Assembly: GCF_020360975.1 (NCBI RefSeq)
Contig: NW_025408674.1
Coordinates: 3,038,001-3,102,000 of the forward strand
Length of the DNA: 64,000 nucleotides
Direction of reading: 5' to 3'
DNA from: Hirsutella rhossiliensis
Taxonomy: Eukaryota; Ascomycota; Sordariomycetes; Hypocreales; Ophiocordycipitaceae
The number at the start of each line of letters is the position of its first letter. Within the stretch, counting starts at the first letter, position 1. Below the pieces are notes generated by a model that was not told the DNA's origin, did not search any database, and saw only the letters and a list, made by a program, of their open reading frames with translations. Below are positions 25,978 to 37,548 of the stretch, piece after piece. A program made the position numbers and the translations under genes.

Positions 25978-28110
25978 TTTTTTTTTTAATATTATTACTT
26001 ATATATAGCCTCTAGGGCTATAGCGAGGCTAATAGGGGCCTAGGCCCTTATTAGTAGTCCTAGCTAGCTATAGAGCTTAGGGGCTTATAACTAATTAGGG
26101 AAAGGGTAGCTATAAAGGTAAAGATAAAGAAAAGGTTAGTTTAGTTCCTCTTATATAGTGATTTTCCCCCTTAAGGGCCCTAGGGCCCCTAGGTTACTCT
26201 TTTTTAAGCTACTTAGCTATCCCTATCTCTATTTTAGCTAAGAAGGTTAAAAGGGCTTCCCTTCCTTCCTTAGAGCTATAGAGAATAGGTAGGCTAAGGG
26301 CCCCCTCCTATCTCTTAGAGGTCCGGTAAAGGATATCTCTTTCCCTCCTATAGTTTAGGCACCTTAAGATAAGGTGCTTAACTATATACCTTCCTTAGCT
26401 ATAGCAGTAGTCGTTTCGGTCTACCTTATTAGTTTTTTTTAAGAAGGAAAATAAAAAGCCGGCCCTAAAAAGAAGCTAGTAAAAAGCTAAGAGGGTCGGC
26501 CTAGGCCTCCTTATAAGGTCCTTTTCTAGGCTAAGGGCTAGGTAAGGGGTCTTTCGAATAAACGTATAGTATTTACCTAGGCCCTTAGCCTTAGGGCCTT
26601 TAGCCTCCTTAGTAGCCTAGAGTCCCTTTTAATAGTCCTTAGTAGCTTACTAGACCTTTCTTTATAAGTAGCTAATAAAGACTAAGGGGGTCCCTTAGGT
26701 AGGGGCCCCTAAGCCTCTTTTAGCTAGCTAGTCGGTAAGCTTATTACTAAAGATCCTTAGGTAGCTAGGGTATTAGTATAGCTATATATTATAGAAGGCT
26801 TCTAAGCTAAATAAGATCTTTTTAATATATATAGCTAGGTCTAAGAAACTTATAACCTTCCTTATAGCGGCTTAGCTATCTATAAAGATATAGGTATCTA
26901 TAAGGGGGTTAAGGGGGCTAAGCCTTAAGGGCTAAGGCCTCCTAGCTAGGTCTTCTAGGACCCTTAGTATCGTAAATAGCTCTATATTAGCTACTTTAAT
27001 CGAGGGCCCTAGGTTCTTATAGTACGCTTTAATAGGCCTATTTTCTAGGCCTATTTTATAAAAGGAGTAAGCGTTAGTCTCTATAAAAGATCCCTTAGGG
27101 CACCCCTTAGAGCCGTTAGTATAAAAAGTTAGGGGCTATAACCTAAAGTCTTCTAGGCTAGCTAGGCTAGCTATAAGGCGTTAGTACTACTTCTTAGCTA
27201 AGGGCTTAGGGGCCTTTATTATTATAATAAAGGCCTTAGGCTCTAAGGCCTATAAGGGCTCCTAGCTAGCTTTCCTTCTTTCTAAGTTATAATTAAGTCT
27301 TATAAGAGCTACTAAGCCTTTAAGGAGGCGGAAGAGCTATATATATAGCTTAATATAGCTTAAGGCCCCTAGGTTAGAGCCTAAGTTAGCGAGGTCGTCC
27401 TATATAGCTAGGTTATAAGCCTGCTTTATAGGGTAACTAGGTAAGAAGTATAGGGTCTAAAGGGCGTAGGAGAGGCATACCCTTTTAAATCGTACCTCTA
27501 GTAGCGGTAGGGCTGCTTCGGCTTTTAAAGCCCTAATAGGGGATCCTTTAAAGGCCCCTAAGACCTTTAAAAAAGCTTAGTTTTAAAGCCTTTAAAAAGG
27601 CTTTATTAGGCTCTTAGGGGTCTTAGGCCCCTTATACTAAAGCTAGGCCCTATAGTCTACTATAGAGGTTACGTAGGCCTAGTAGAGCTGTCTAGAGGCT
27701 CTAAATAATAGGCCTTTTTACGTAGAGGTTAGGCGGGATAGTCCTTCGAAGGCAGCTTATACGGAGGCTACCTTCTTCTCGATATATTATTTTAATAGGA
27801 GCCTAGAATTAAAGAAGACCCCTAGCCACCGTACTAAGGGCTTTGCCTCGAAAAATAAGCCTCCTACTATTATACCCTCTAAAATAGGCTGCCGTTGCCT
27901 ACTAAAGTAGATAAGTTCTATCTTTAAGGGGTCGAAGCAGACCCCTTAGTCTTTAGCTTGTTCGAATAGGTTAGCAGCTATTGCTTCTAGCTGCCGAACG
28001 TTCTTCTTAGCCGAGGTCGACGTTATAGAGACACTAAAGTCATCTATATAAGACAGCTGGTATCCCTTAGCCGCTAGTATCCCCCTTACGTATAAGAGGA
28101 ATACCTTTAG
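25978..28110 (-). mobile_element. Tad-like LINE, 5'-truncated and RIP-degraded
   Basis: A non-LTR retrotransposon on the minus strand. It starts abruptly inside the reverse transcriptase at about 28,107 (FLLYVRG, then SYIDDFSVSITS with the catalytic DD), continues with the FDPLKIEL and WLGVFF segments to about 27,780, an RNase H-like region at about 27,125-26,940 (a T-x-GSKG block), and a C-terminal zinc-binding relic near 26,420-26,340 that looks like the C-x-C...H...C end of Tad elements. It finishes with a run of ten A on its strand at about 25,978-25,987. Truncated 5' end plus poly(A) is the expected result of target-primed reverse transcription. Most of it is RIP'd except near the 5' junction. 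Confidence 0.8.
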
Positions 28111-28975
28111 GCTGGTTACATCGGCGCTAATAATCAGCGGCGCGGAGAAGGAGCACCACAGGGTGAAGTGGCTCATCTTTTCATCCAGGGTGTAGGTTGT
28201 ATTGTCCACGTTAAGGAAGTCGGGGTCGTTGAAGTAGCCAGGCCGCTTGTGCCGAGCTAGGCGACGGTTCATCCTATCGTTATTCATCATGCTACCCCAG
28301 GCATTGCGCCCTGTATAGAAGACGATATCCGCAGAGTCCCGCCCCATCTGTCCGTACTGTGAGGCCCAGCCATTAACGGTTTATCAGTCGGTTAAATTCC
28401 GAGATGGTTGATTGGGCGAGAAGTAGCATGGGGCAGAGTTAGAAAGATCATAGATCTACCAGTCTGAGTAAGGATATAATGCCATGTAGTATAGACTTGA
28501 TGGTAAGCTGCCTCGGTATTGGTCATATAGCATCCATCCATCTTAAGAAACTCAAAGCCCCAGTTGGTAAAGTCTTGAATATCGACTCGTTCGTGATTTA
28601 GAGAGCCAGGGAAACCGCGGCATGTACTGGTACCGGCGTCAGAATAAATACCCGGGATGAACCCCTTGGACTTGAGGTAGGACGTGAGACCTGGGAGCCC
28701 ACTAGGGACCTGGTTTGGCCCCAGACCATAGATCCGTTTGCAACCAGTTGAATCGAAGCCCAAGCGTCGTCGATATTGATCCGATTATAGCCGACTTGGA
28801 GCAGACCATTTTCAGACATAGCCACAGCGACCTTTTTAAAGAGTTGCTCGCTGATATCGTTCTGGTAGCGCGCCCAGTCGTTGAAGCCCATACGAGGCGT
28901 CGGTGAGAGGACAGAACTGGCCAAAAAGGTGGTAACCAGCACCGTGGCGGCGGCTAGAGCCAGCTTGGACAACAT
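28108..28975 (-). pseudogene. Alpha-galactosidase (GH27) pseudogene, truncated by a LINE
   Basis: Remains of a secreted glycoside hydrolase family 27 alpha-galactosidase, which removes terminal alpha-galactose from galactomannans and oligosaccharides. The start (ATG at 28,975) encodes a clear signal peptide (MLSKLALAAATVLVTTFLAS), then the family N-terminus TPRMGFNDWA and NRINIDDAW. A second frame carries GFIPGIYSDAG and FLKMDGCY, which contains the catalytic nucleophile Asp. A third carries RPGYFNDPDFL with the acid/base region, ending APLIISADVTSL. The gene is broken by frameshifts near 28,720 and 28,450 and by two adjacent stops (TGA TAA) near 28,380 that fit G-to-A and C-to-T changes. The C-terminal third is missing: at about 28,108 the sequence becomes LINE reverse transcriptase in the same frame. 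Confidence 0.88.
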
Positions 28976-30203
28976 GATGCTCCCGTTCGTTGTAGGATAT
29001 AGTAAGAAGGGAAGTCAGAAAGAAAGAAAGAAATAACACCAAAATTTACTGATATTAACTCTTATTAAATAAGTATTAACTCTATCGAAGAGGTGAGAGT
29101 CACAAATTCGGACGACAAGATGTAAATTGGAACTCGGGAGGAATTATGAATTATGTTCCCAAATGACAGGTCAGGCTGAGTGCTGCGACTTTGGCCTTAA
29201 ATAGCAGACTGGGCTCAGCCCTCAATGACCACGGGCTATCCCGATCGAAGCCGCAGTATCGATAGAGGGAGTCGACGCTTCAAATATCCGGCGAATGAAG
29301 CATAGCTATTCTTAAGTACACATAATGGTGGCTAGTCGCAGGAAACCGGATTTGATGGACAACTGAGACCGATTCCAGTGGCTGTATGACTATGTCTACA
29401 GCTATACCAGTCCCTCCAGTCTTAGTTCGCCACAGAAATAGATAATCTTCTGTCGACGAGCCCGCAATTAACTACGAGACAAAAAGTCTAGTGCAGGCTG
29501 AGACACTTAGCATAGGTAGCTGCGAACATCTCAGACGCTGCACGCAAAGACAGTGGGGGGGTTATGCCAAACGCAGGCTGTAACGTGTCACTCGCAGCGT
29601 TGATTTTTATCGTGCAATCCACTTTTGCCCGCGTGGTTCCGAAGTCAATATGATAGATGTGGATGACGGTATTCTCTGTATATGCTGAGCCGGTAGTGCT
29701 AAGAAGGAATTCAAGATTACTTAGGGAGGCGACGATGGAGATGTCCATAAGACATGAAGCTTGCTCTTCTCGCTTGGCTGCCATATGACTGGCTATAACA
29801 GGTCAAATTCAGGGCTCTATTAGGAAGAGCCACTGGAAGCAATATGAGAACGCTGCTCCTAAGGGAATCAACCACTGGGACCGGTCTGGTGATCAGTAAT
29901 CGTTGGGAGTATAAAACTGTCTAATAACCCCCACGGCTTACCCTTGCTTGCTATAAGGGGTAGCACTAACCGCTAAGTTCCAAGCAGCTGATCGTGCTCT
30001 AGTTAATATAGATTCATCCAAAAGAAATAAAGGAAGACGTAGGCCTCTGTAGCCATTCAACAGAATCTAAAGACTCGAGTGTTTAATATGGTGCCGTGGG
30101 GAATAGTTGCTGGCAGCGGTGTTAAAAGCATAAAAAAAGCCCTTGTCTCCAATGTATTCCCATGAGCTAACTCCTTAGCTGCTAATTAGTCGATAAATTC
30201 GCA
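28976..30203. other. Intergenic region, no supported gene
   Basis: Normal base composition returns here. A short GAAA-type run lies at 29,019-29,035. The only longer open frame is 29,488-29,784 (minus, 98 codons); it has no recognisable motif and is not called as a gene. Confidence 0.5.
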
Positions 30204-32070
30204 TCATTCACAAGCCGCAAGGGCGCTAAACATGTTTCCATGACCAGATAGGTAAGTTGTGATGCCCTCGCCCTCCCCTTCGGGATCGCAAGCCTGCTTG
30301 GACTGGGAAACAAGTTCCTCAACAGCCCACGCGACTCTCTCGGCTCCAAGCTTGGCACCGCCAATGTTTGGCGCGGCTGGTCCCAGCCTAAGCGATGCCA
30401 ATCGCCCAACTAGGAACAAAGGCACACCGTCTGCCCACATCAGATCTTCGTTGAGGCACGGTAACCCCCCGTGTCCCTGAATAGGGTACTTATCCATCAT
30501 CTTGCGCAGGTATGGAAGGGACGAAAAATCTGTCTGAATGCCGGTTGCAAAGTAGATAAAGTCAAATAGTGGGAGGCCCTCGACTGGAGGATCTGTTGTT
30601 ACGGCCCAGGCGCCTATCCCCTCTTCTTCCATAAATTTTGCGTCTGCAAGACGTGTCTGCTCGCGCAACTCAAGCCTCCCCGACGCCACGTGTTTCTTCA
30701 GTCGCTTCTGGAAAAGCGGCGTGATGCTGCCTCCCCCACGAGCCTTCTTGATGATCTCGAGACGCTCATCGTCCGAGTCGGCGCTCCAGAAGCGGGCTTG
30801 CTCGGCGTTCTTGTATTTGCCCATCCACTGCAAATCTACATCAAAGTGCTTCACGCGACATCTGCTTCTCATGAGATGCCACACCTTTGTGACGCCTCGA
30901 CGAATAGCGAGATCTGACAGCTGTGCAGATGTGAGGCCGCCTCCGACAACGAGAATGTTGCTCGTCCGACCCGCGTCCATTCTTGCCTGGACCACGGGAT
31001 CTGGGAAAGATTGGATGTGCATGCTGTGGCATACTTGGCGTGTCGAGGCCAAGTCTCCCTTTTCCGTCATAGAGGGCAGACGAGGAATCTCTGCCACGTT
31101 GGCCGGGCCGACCGCAAGCACGACGGCCTTGGCATATCGGCGTGTGGAGTTTGTCGTGACAGTAAAAAGCTTCTCGTCGTCAACGGAGATTTCCCTGACA
31201 ACACCATACTCAATGTCTCCCAGAGTCTCCTGTCGCAATATCGTCGACTCGAGCTCGTATCGCTTGGCCACCAACTGGCAGTGGTCGCAGAACAACGACT
31301 TGGACGGGGTAAAGTAGTCGTTTCGCTCTCTCAGGTTGATGGCCACCCTCGCTTCTTGCCTGCGTTCCTCCCCTTGTCAGCCCTTGTCGATGGTATCAAA
31401 TTGGGTCCATTGCTCTTTGTACTCGCCTTTTCCCACAGACTCGGCTCCCTGCCTTTTTCTTCTGAGCGTGCTTGCTTATTTCTTTGCCCACGCAGTTCCG
31501 GATCTCGACGAGCTCGCGCTCGCGCTCCTCCGCGTACGTGTAACCCAATAGCGAATCTCGGTCGAGCGGGTCGACATGCCACAGCATGGGGCTGCGTAGG
31601 TGAGAGATGTCATAGGCGTTGAAGAGTCTATTCCACCGGCCGAGCCACCGGTCGTCCGTTGCGTCTAGAACAAGCATGTTGTATCTCGCCTGTGCAGAGC
31701 AATTTGCAGCCCTTGTCTTGCCACTGCGTACTTGCTTTAGGGCCACTTTGCCTCCGTGCTTGCCGATCCAGTGGTATCGTCGATGCTCCTCGTCGGTAAA
31801 CAGAGCAGCTGGGGTGTGCTCGCAGAGACGAGCTGCCGTGGCAAGGCCGCAGGGACCTGCCCCCACGATAATCACATCGTAAACCTCCTCGTTTGTCTCC
31901 ATTGTGTCTCGGCCGATGTTCATTTGGGTAAATGTGGAGCCTCTGGCCGCCGCTTGATCTTTCAGACGAGCAACAGGGCTCGAGGATGCAGAGGGGAGGC
32001 TGCCGTCGACTGTGGCCAAGCGACCCGCGGCTTTGAGGCGGCAGTAATCTATATAGGCGGTCCTCGTCAT
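30204..32070 (-). CDS. FAD/NAD(P)-dependent monooxygenase-like oxidoreductase (FMO-1)
   Basis: Predicted 603-residue flavoprotein of the class B monooxygenase / ornithine N-oxygenase-like superfamily, expected to oxygenate or oxidise a small molecule with FAD and NADPH; the substrate cannot be read from sequence. Two exons: 32,070-31,423 and 31,367-30,204. The 55-nt intron 31,422-31,368 (GTACAA...CTGAC...GAG) is the choice that keeps the frame. The FAD Rossmann motif VIIVGAGPCGLA lies near residues 67-78, a second nucleotide-binding motif ILVVGGGLTSAQ near 354-365, and an ATG-type motif (YFATG) near 490. A basic linker (VGKEISKH...NDYFTP) joins the two halves, as in fungal relatives. The start could instead be the Met at residue 57 (METNEEVYD), just before the Rossmann fold. 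Same strand as FMO-2, whose coding region ends 972 bp upstream. Confidence 0.85.
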
Positions 32071-33042
32071 GGACTAAGAGGAAAAAGCTGGTCGGCAAAA
32101 CTACAAGCACAAAGGACGGATGGTCGACTTCTCACCTCGACCGCGCAAGACGCCTGCCCCGTTGACTCGTGCGCCGCGATCGGCAGCACCTTGATGGTCT
32201 CCCCTTGACCTCAGTGGGACATCAAGGTCTAAGCAGATAAAGACAGCGAGAACGGGACGTTGATAGGCAGGACAGGAACCTGTTTCCAGCGGCGGCGGCG
32301 ATGTTCAAAAGCAACAAGCTCCAGAGCCGCGCGTTCCTTGTCCGCCACATGCATAACACTTGGACGAAAAGAGACCCGGAGGACCCTGGGATCAAACCAA
32401 CCTTCTCTTTCATTGGCATACGATGGGACTTGGCCATCCAGGTGCGCAGGTGGCTTCGCATCGAGAGCTCAAACCGCAATCCGGGATGCTGACGCTAGTG
32501 CCTTCCTGTTCAATGCGTTGGGAGTTGCCAACGACGACTCCCATCGCGAGCCATTAGCATGCGTCTCCCACTAAGACGACAAGCGGGGAGTAGTGGTCCT
32601 AAAGATGACTGTGCATTAATCTTGTTTCCCTCGTGAAATCTGCTAAGTTGCAATTACCCATATATCTAGGTGATAGGCACATGCAGTAGGTGGAGGCCAA
32701 TTGCTCGAGTATGTCTGCCCCGATAGTTGTCGGCTGCGGCTCGCGGCGTCTTCGATGGCTTTCTATTCAATGCATGCCGTCGAGTATTTATGCAAGCGTA
32801 CTCAACAAACTCGACGCAAGCCGGATGCTAGGCGGTCGAGCAGAGTAATCCTAGAGGCACTGCGTTTCGGTATTCAAAGCACGGTTGTTGACCTGAGTCC
32901 CTCATTGGTGTTGCCAGCACCAATCAGGGGTTATCCACTGACGAAGACAGGTCTTCTTGATCGCCATTCCAGACAAATTGTTGCTTCTTAAGTAGTAAGA
33001 AACTTTCGTAGATAAACAGTGAAATTGGTTGACCTTGAACCC
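32071..33042. other. Intergenic region between FMO-1 and FMO-2
   Basis: Contains the upstream region of FMO-1 and the 3' side of FMO-2. Short open frames on both strands overlap one another and lack recognisable motifs. No clear TATA box or other site. Confidence 0.5.
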
Positions 33043-35035
33043 CTACTTCTGTCCGTGGCGGTACAAGCCCACTTCGAGGCCCTTGATCTGCAGAGCCAGG
33101 AGCTTGGAATAGTACCTGCAGAGCGCAAGGTTTCCCGCGTGAAACCAGAACCCCGGGTGTCCGCTTTGCTGCCAGATGGTTCGCATTTCGCCCTCCTTGT
33201 TAAAACCCCAGACATCACATACGCGGTCTGCCACCTCATCGCCAAATATCACTCTCGTCTGTGATTCCATGGTGTCGTATCCGGTGGCAAGAACAACCTC
33301 GTCAGCCTGAAGTTCCGACCCATCGGCGAGTCGGATGCCATCTGGTAGAATCTCGGAAACTTCCAGGCCCTGCCTGACCTTGATGCTTCCATCAGCAATG
33401 AGTTTAGACGTGCCGACGTCGATGTAGTAGCCTCCGCCACGCTGTAAATAATTGAAGAACAGTCCTGCCTCATCCGGGCCGTAGTTCACTTTGAAGCCAG
33501 CTCTCTTCAGCCCGTCTGTGGTATCTCTGTCGAGCGCTTTCTGGTGATTAACAACTTGACAATGCAAAGCTTTGAGAATGGTGTTCGGAAGGCTTTGCGT
33601 GAGCATGTCGGCGTCATCGACGGGTGGTCCGCCCTCTACGTAGAGCCCTTTGAGTAGAATGTCCGTTATCCCGCGACTAGACACGACACAAGTACTCGAC
33701 CGCTGCACAATGGTGACATCGTATCCCTTGTCGAAGAAGTCCTGGGCAATGTCGTGGCCCGAGTTACAGCTGCCGACAATCACGGCCCTCTTCTCACCAT
33801 TACTTGGCTGAGCGCCGGGGAACTCGGAGGAGTGGCAGATCCGGTCCCCTTTGAATGTCCCCGCGCCCTTTATCTGTGGCTCATTTTTCTGGCCGGAATG
33901 CCCTGTTGCCTGGATTATATGGCGCACGCGCAACGTTCGGGTCTGAGTAGAGCCGTCGTCCATTCGGCGTTCAACGGTGACGGTCCACATGCCTTTTGCT
34001 TTGTCCCACTTGCTGCTTGTAGCCGTCGATTTCAACCAGACATTAAGCTCGAGAATATCCACATAAGCCTCGAAGAACTGCGCGAGCTTGTCCTTGGGTG
34101 TAAAGATCGGCCATTGGGGAGGAAAAGCAACGTAGGGCATGTGGTCGTACCATACAGGGTCGTGGAGGACGAGATGGTGGTATCGCTTTCGCCAGTTGTC
34201 CCCCACACGGTCGTTCTGGTCAATGATGAGGGAATTGACACCCAGCATCTTTAACCTCGCGGCCGCGGTCAGGCCGGCCTGGCCGGAGCCTGATTCGCCT
34301 GGAGTCAGCATGGCCACCCCGTGCACTGCAACTCACGTAATAATGAAGGCTGGATATCAAAAGGTTTGACTTCTCACCGAGAATGAGAACAGCGAGCTCG
34401 CAGTCGTCTTCCAGTTCCGTCTCAACACGTCTCTTTTCCATCCAGTTCATCCCTCCAAGACTCTCGCCATGCTCCACTCCCCGGGGGCGGCGATGAAAAA
34501 CATGTTCTTCGTGTCCCTGAACAGCCTGGAGGGCGGTATAGAACGTGAAAATCGTCCATTTTCCTTGCTGAAAGATTAGTCGCATGAGGCCTTTGCCCGA
34601 TCCGATGACGGTCTTGAATTGGAAAAAGGCCTGAACTCCCTTAACGTTTTCATCGCCATCAATCGGGGCTATTTTGGGCTCCCGCCACGGGGAACTAAGG
34701 TCAAGAGTGAATTCCTTGAGTCGAAACCCGTCCCTGGACGTGGCGCAGTCGCTTAGGAAATGCAGAATACTATCTCGTCCTTGGACTGTTCGAAACTCCC
34801 ACGAAAGAGCAAGGTGATCACGCCAAAAGCCTTCTTCTGCGAAGCAGGCCGAAACAGCCCTATAGTCGGCACCCAACACTCCTTGGTTCAGCGCTTCTAG
34901 TACTGCTCCAGCTTCTATGGCTGGCTGAACCGAAGCGGGCAGGGATACAGAAGGAAGCCGTGCGACAGGAAGATTGACCGACCCCGGCAAGGTATTTGCC
35001 CCCAGGGATTGAACTTCACCTTCAGTTGCCGCCAT
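33043..35035 (-). CDS. Flavin-containing monooxygenase with N-terminal NTF2/SnoaL-like domain (FMO-2)
   Basis: Predicted 637-residue flavin monooxygenase of the YUCCA/FMO-like type. Exons 35,035-34,378 and 34,298-33,043; the 79-nt intron 34,377-34,299 (GTGAGA...GCTGAC...CAG) splits a Gly codon and places LILG directly before ESGSGQAGL. Residues about 40-180 form a small domain (ALNQGVLGADYRAVSACFAE) resembling SnoaL/NTF2-like folds, a normal N-terminal extension of this fungal subfamily. Then come the FAD motif GSGQAG (223-228), RVGDNWRKRYHHL (250-262), the FMO signature FKGDRICHSSEF (368-379), the NADPH motif VIVGSCNSG (392-400) and VVLATGYDT. The length matches the family and the frame is intact. 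Same strand as FMO-1. The substrate is unknown; a role in a secondary-metabolite pathway is inference from the neighbours. Confidence 0.9.
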
Positions 35036-37170
35036 TTGCAGAGCAGGCTGAAGAGTCTGAGTGGAAGCAAGTCCCGTAAAGAGAAACGCGTCAATTCGGG
35101 TATGGAGGAGGCCGGAGTTCAGGAGTGTGAGAATCGTGTCGTCGTGTATGCTAGGGAGAGATGTCGCAATGATGTTCTCGCAAACATTTGAGCGCTCGCC
35201 GGATCATGGGAGTAGTGCGGGGGGTCGGGACTTGACCCATGTCACACCAGTCTCCGGATATCGGCCTTGATTTATCCAGTATCATGGTTAGTGCGGGCAT
35301 CATCCGGTTGGATTGAAAGATGGTCGCATGATCCTCTGGGCAAATTCGTTGAGTGTAACCCAGCCCCCATCCAAATCAAGAAGCCTTGTCTGGCAGGCAT
35401 AGAGGCAGTAGTCGTCCTCCATTCGTCTGCCAGTCGTCGTCCCAATATCTTTCGCTCACGGGTCTAGGAAGTTTGAAAGGCCATCTTCCGTGTAGACAGG
35501 ATAAGGAGATGGAATGAACTTTGAAGGATATCAACAAAATGCATGTCACTACTTTTCCGGCGGCTCACTTCTCTTCGTTGAGCTAAAATTGAAAATCAAG
35601 AATAATTCTCGGTCCGTCATGCTGTACGTAATTATATATAGTGCAGGCTCGACCATATCGGCAAAACACCCTGGCATATCACTCAATCAATGCCGGTTCC
35701 GGAACGGGCATTTCACAAACACACGTACCGTCAAGCAGATATATGTACCATGGCCGAGTGGAACTCGTACAGCAGATGGGACATTCTGACACTGCTTGTG
35801 ACAACCTGGCTAAACTTGACCAGCACGTGCCAAAGCAGGTTCAGCTCCTCTCGTAAGTTCCTGTGTCTCTCCATGCATCGTCATTTCCCCAGTTCCTGGG
35901 CGTGAACCTGATTGCCCAAGCATCCAAGTACTGGTGACCACTGGCCACCCCAGCAGCAAGTGATAGCATACGGGGACCCCCGAAAGTCACAAGACACAGT
36001 AGTAACTTGTACTCGAAGTCCACCGGGGAATTGAAGTGGAATCTCGTACTTATTGCGTATTGCCCCCGAATGTCTATCCCACCTCTCGCCCATCGAGGCT
36101 TCCAAGTCACGACCCAAGCAAATCTCCCCGTGAACCTGTGTCTCAACAACATGGTCTAGGTTGTGACTCGCATCACGCGTGCGGCGTCGGCGAGGCGATT
36201 CAGGGAGATAACATGTTACATGGCCTGGGCTGGCCGGGTGTGGGGAGGATCAGACTGGGATCCGTCGAAGGTCAATGTGGGGCTTCAGCATGGAGTAACA
36301 GGACCCAAACCTCGGCGCGGACCATCGGGCCTTCACGTAAGGTCGAAAGCATCGTACTTAGGTATGTCGTGATAAGAGTAGCCAAAGAGACTCCGTTCCG
36401 AGTCGTCGCGAGGCCCGTCTGGACTGAATGATAGCAGCCCTCTTGATATCCTGGTCTCAAACTGGTTTCTGTAGACTCCATTTCGCAGCAGCGCAGAAGC
36501 CACAAGCCGATCACCTACAGGCCAGTGCGGGTGAAAATGCAGCGCTATATGAGCGTGCTCGCAATTAGTGCGTCTAACGTCATCGAGGGCAGAGCGGTGT
36601 TGGACCTGAAGAGTATGTGCTCCAACAGTTGAAGAGACTCGAGGCGGCGTGTCGCGGCCTGGGCTCGTATGCCTGCAATAGCATCCCCCAGTGATGAACT
36701 ACAGATTGATTAACCATTAAGATTAAACTACAGTAGAGTATCGATGTGGAATAGGCGCAATACAGTCTTGGACAAGAAAGAGAGAGGGAATGTCGGCCTC
36801 GCTTTCAAGTATAGGGTTATGCCAAACAGCGCGCAGGTCGCGTGTGAACGAGAGAACAAAGTAACGAAGCAAGAGGAGGCGCGAGCTAAAGCACTCGCGC
36901 CATTTCGCTGAGTATCGATGAGTCTGTCAATGCTTGAAATCTCAAACACCAGCCCATGCATCCACCAGCGACTTCGAGTTTGACGCTTCTACACTCGCCC
37001 AGGCCCCCCAAGAAGCTTAGTCGCCAGCTGGCTTAGGATGTCAAGGTGCTCAAGTTCTTCTGAACCCTTGCCTACCCCTATATAAACGTCCTGGCAAACA
37101 AGGTCAGTGTCAGGACAAGAAAGGGCCTATAATACGCGTTAGTAACACCTCTATTGGGGGTGCCCTCATT
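35036..37170. other. Intergenic region, no supported gene
   Basis: About 2.1 kb upstream of FMO-2. Several overlapping open frames of 60-130 codons occur on both strands (for example 35,841-36,152 minus and 36,036-36,431 plus), but they shadow one another, lack domain motifs and have no consistent splice pattern. No tRNA or clear promoter element was recognised. Confidence 0.5.
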
Positions 37171-37548
37171 TTGCATGGTGTAGCGGTATTTTACCAGCTT
37201 GACAGTCAGTTATCATGGTATCCAGAAGGAACGGGCGCAGCTCGACATTTCCCCAACCGTCGAGACACCAGCAATGGCAACCTCCCAGCGCCGACACTAG
37301 CCAAGCAAGGGGAAGTTTTGTCCCCCAAACAACCCAGGTCGCCGCAAGCCAGGGAAGTAGCATACGAGAAAGGCTTCTACGGCGGCAGAATGAGTTACAG
37401 GGACTTCCAGAACGTGCCAGTCGAGGTGCGCAAAAGCTGGTCGACTCAGGCCTCGCCTTCAATTAAGCAGAGCTGGACGGCGTCTGGGCTCCTCGACCAG
37501 CAATACCTCAACTACGAATCGTTCGGGAACAGCGACGACGGGGGGTGA
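37171..37548 (+). CDS. Hypothetical protein, 125 residues
   Basis: An open frame of 125 codons starting at ATG 37,171 and ending in TGA at 37,546. I do not recognise it. It is hydrophilic, with no signal peptide or membrane segment. The first 40 residues are nondescript, the middle is rich in Pro, Gln and Lys, and the last 60 (KGFYGGRMSYRDFQNVPVEV and a Ser/Gln-rich tail) look the most protein-like, ending in an acidic SDDGG. It stands alone upstream of the Helitron and could be part of it, a fragment of a larger gene, or a chance frame. Confidence 0.35.
   Translation: MHGVAVFYQLDSQLSWYPEGTGAARHFPNRRDTSNGNLPAPTLAKQGEVLSPKQPRSPQAREVAYEKGFYGGRMSYRDFQNVPVEVRKSWSTQASPSIKQSWTASGLLDQQYLNYESFGNSDDGG

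Noticed and set aside
30259..32574. Numerous plus-strand frames opposite FMO-1 and just upstream of it (up to 203 codons)
   Set aside because: They are shadows of the GC-rich minus-strand exons or overlap one another without motifs.
35841..36431. Overlapping 103- and 131-codon frames on opposite strands
   Set aside because: No motif, no splice signals, mutual overlap.
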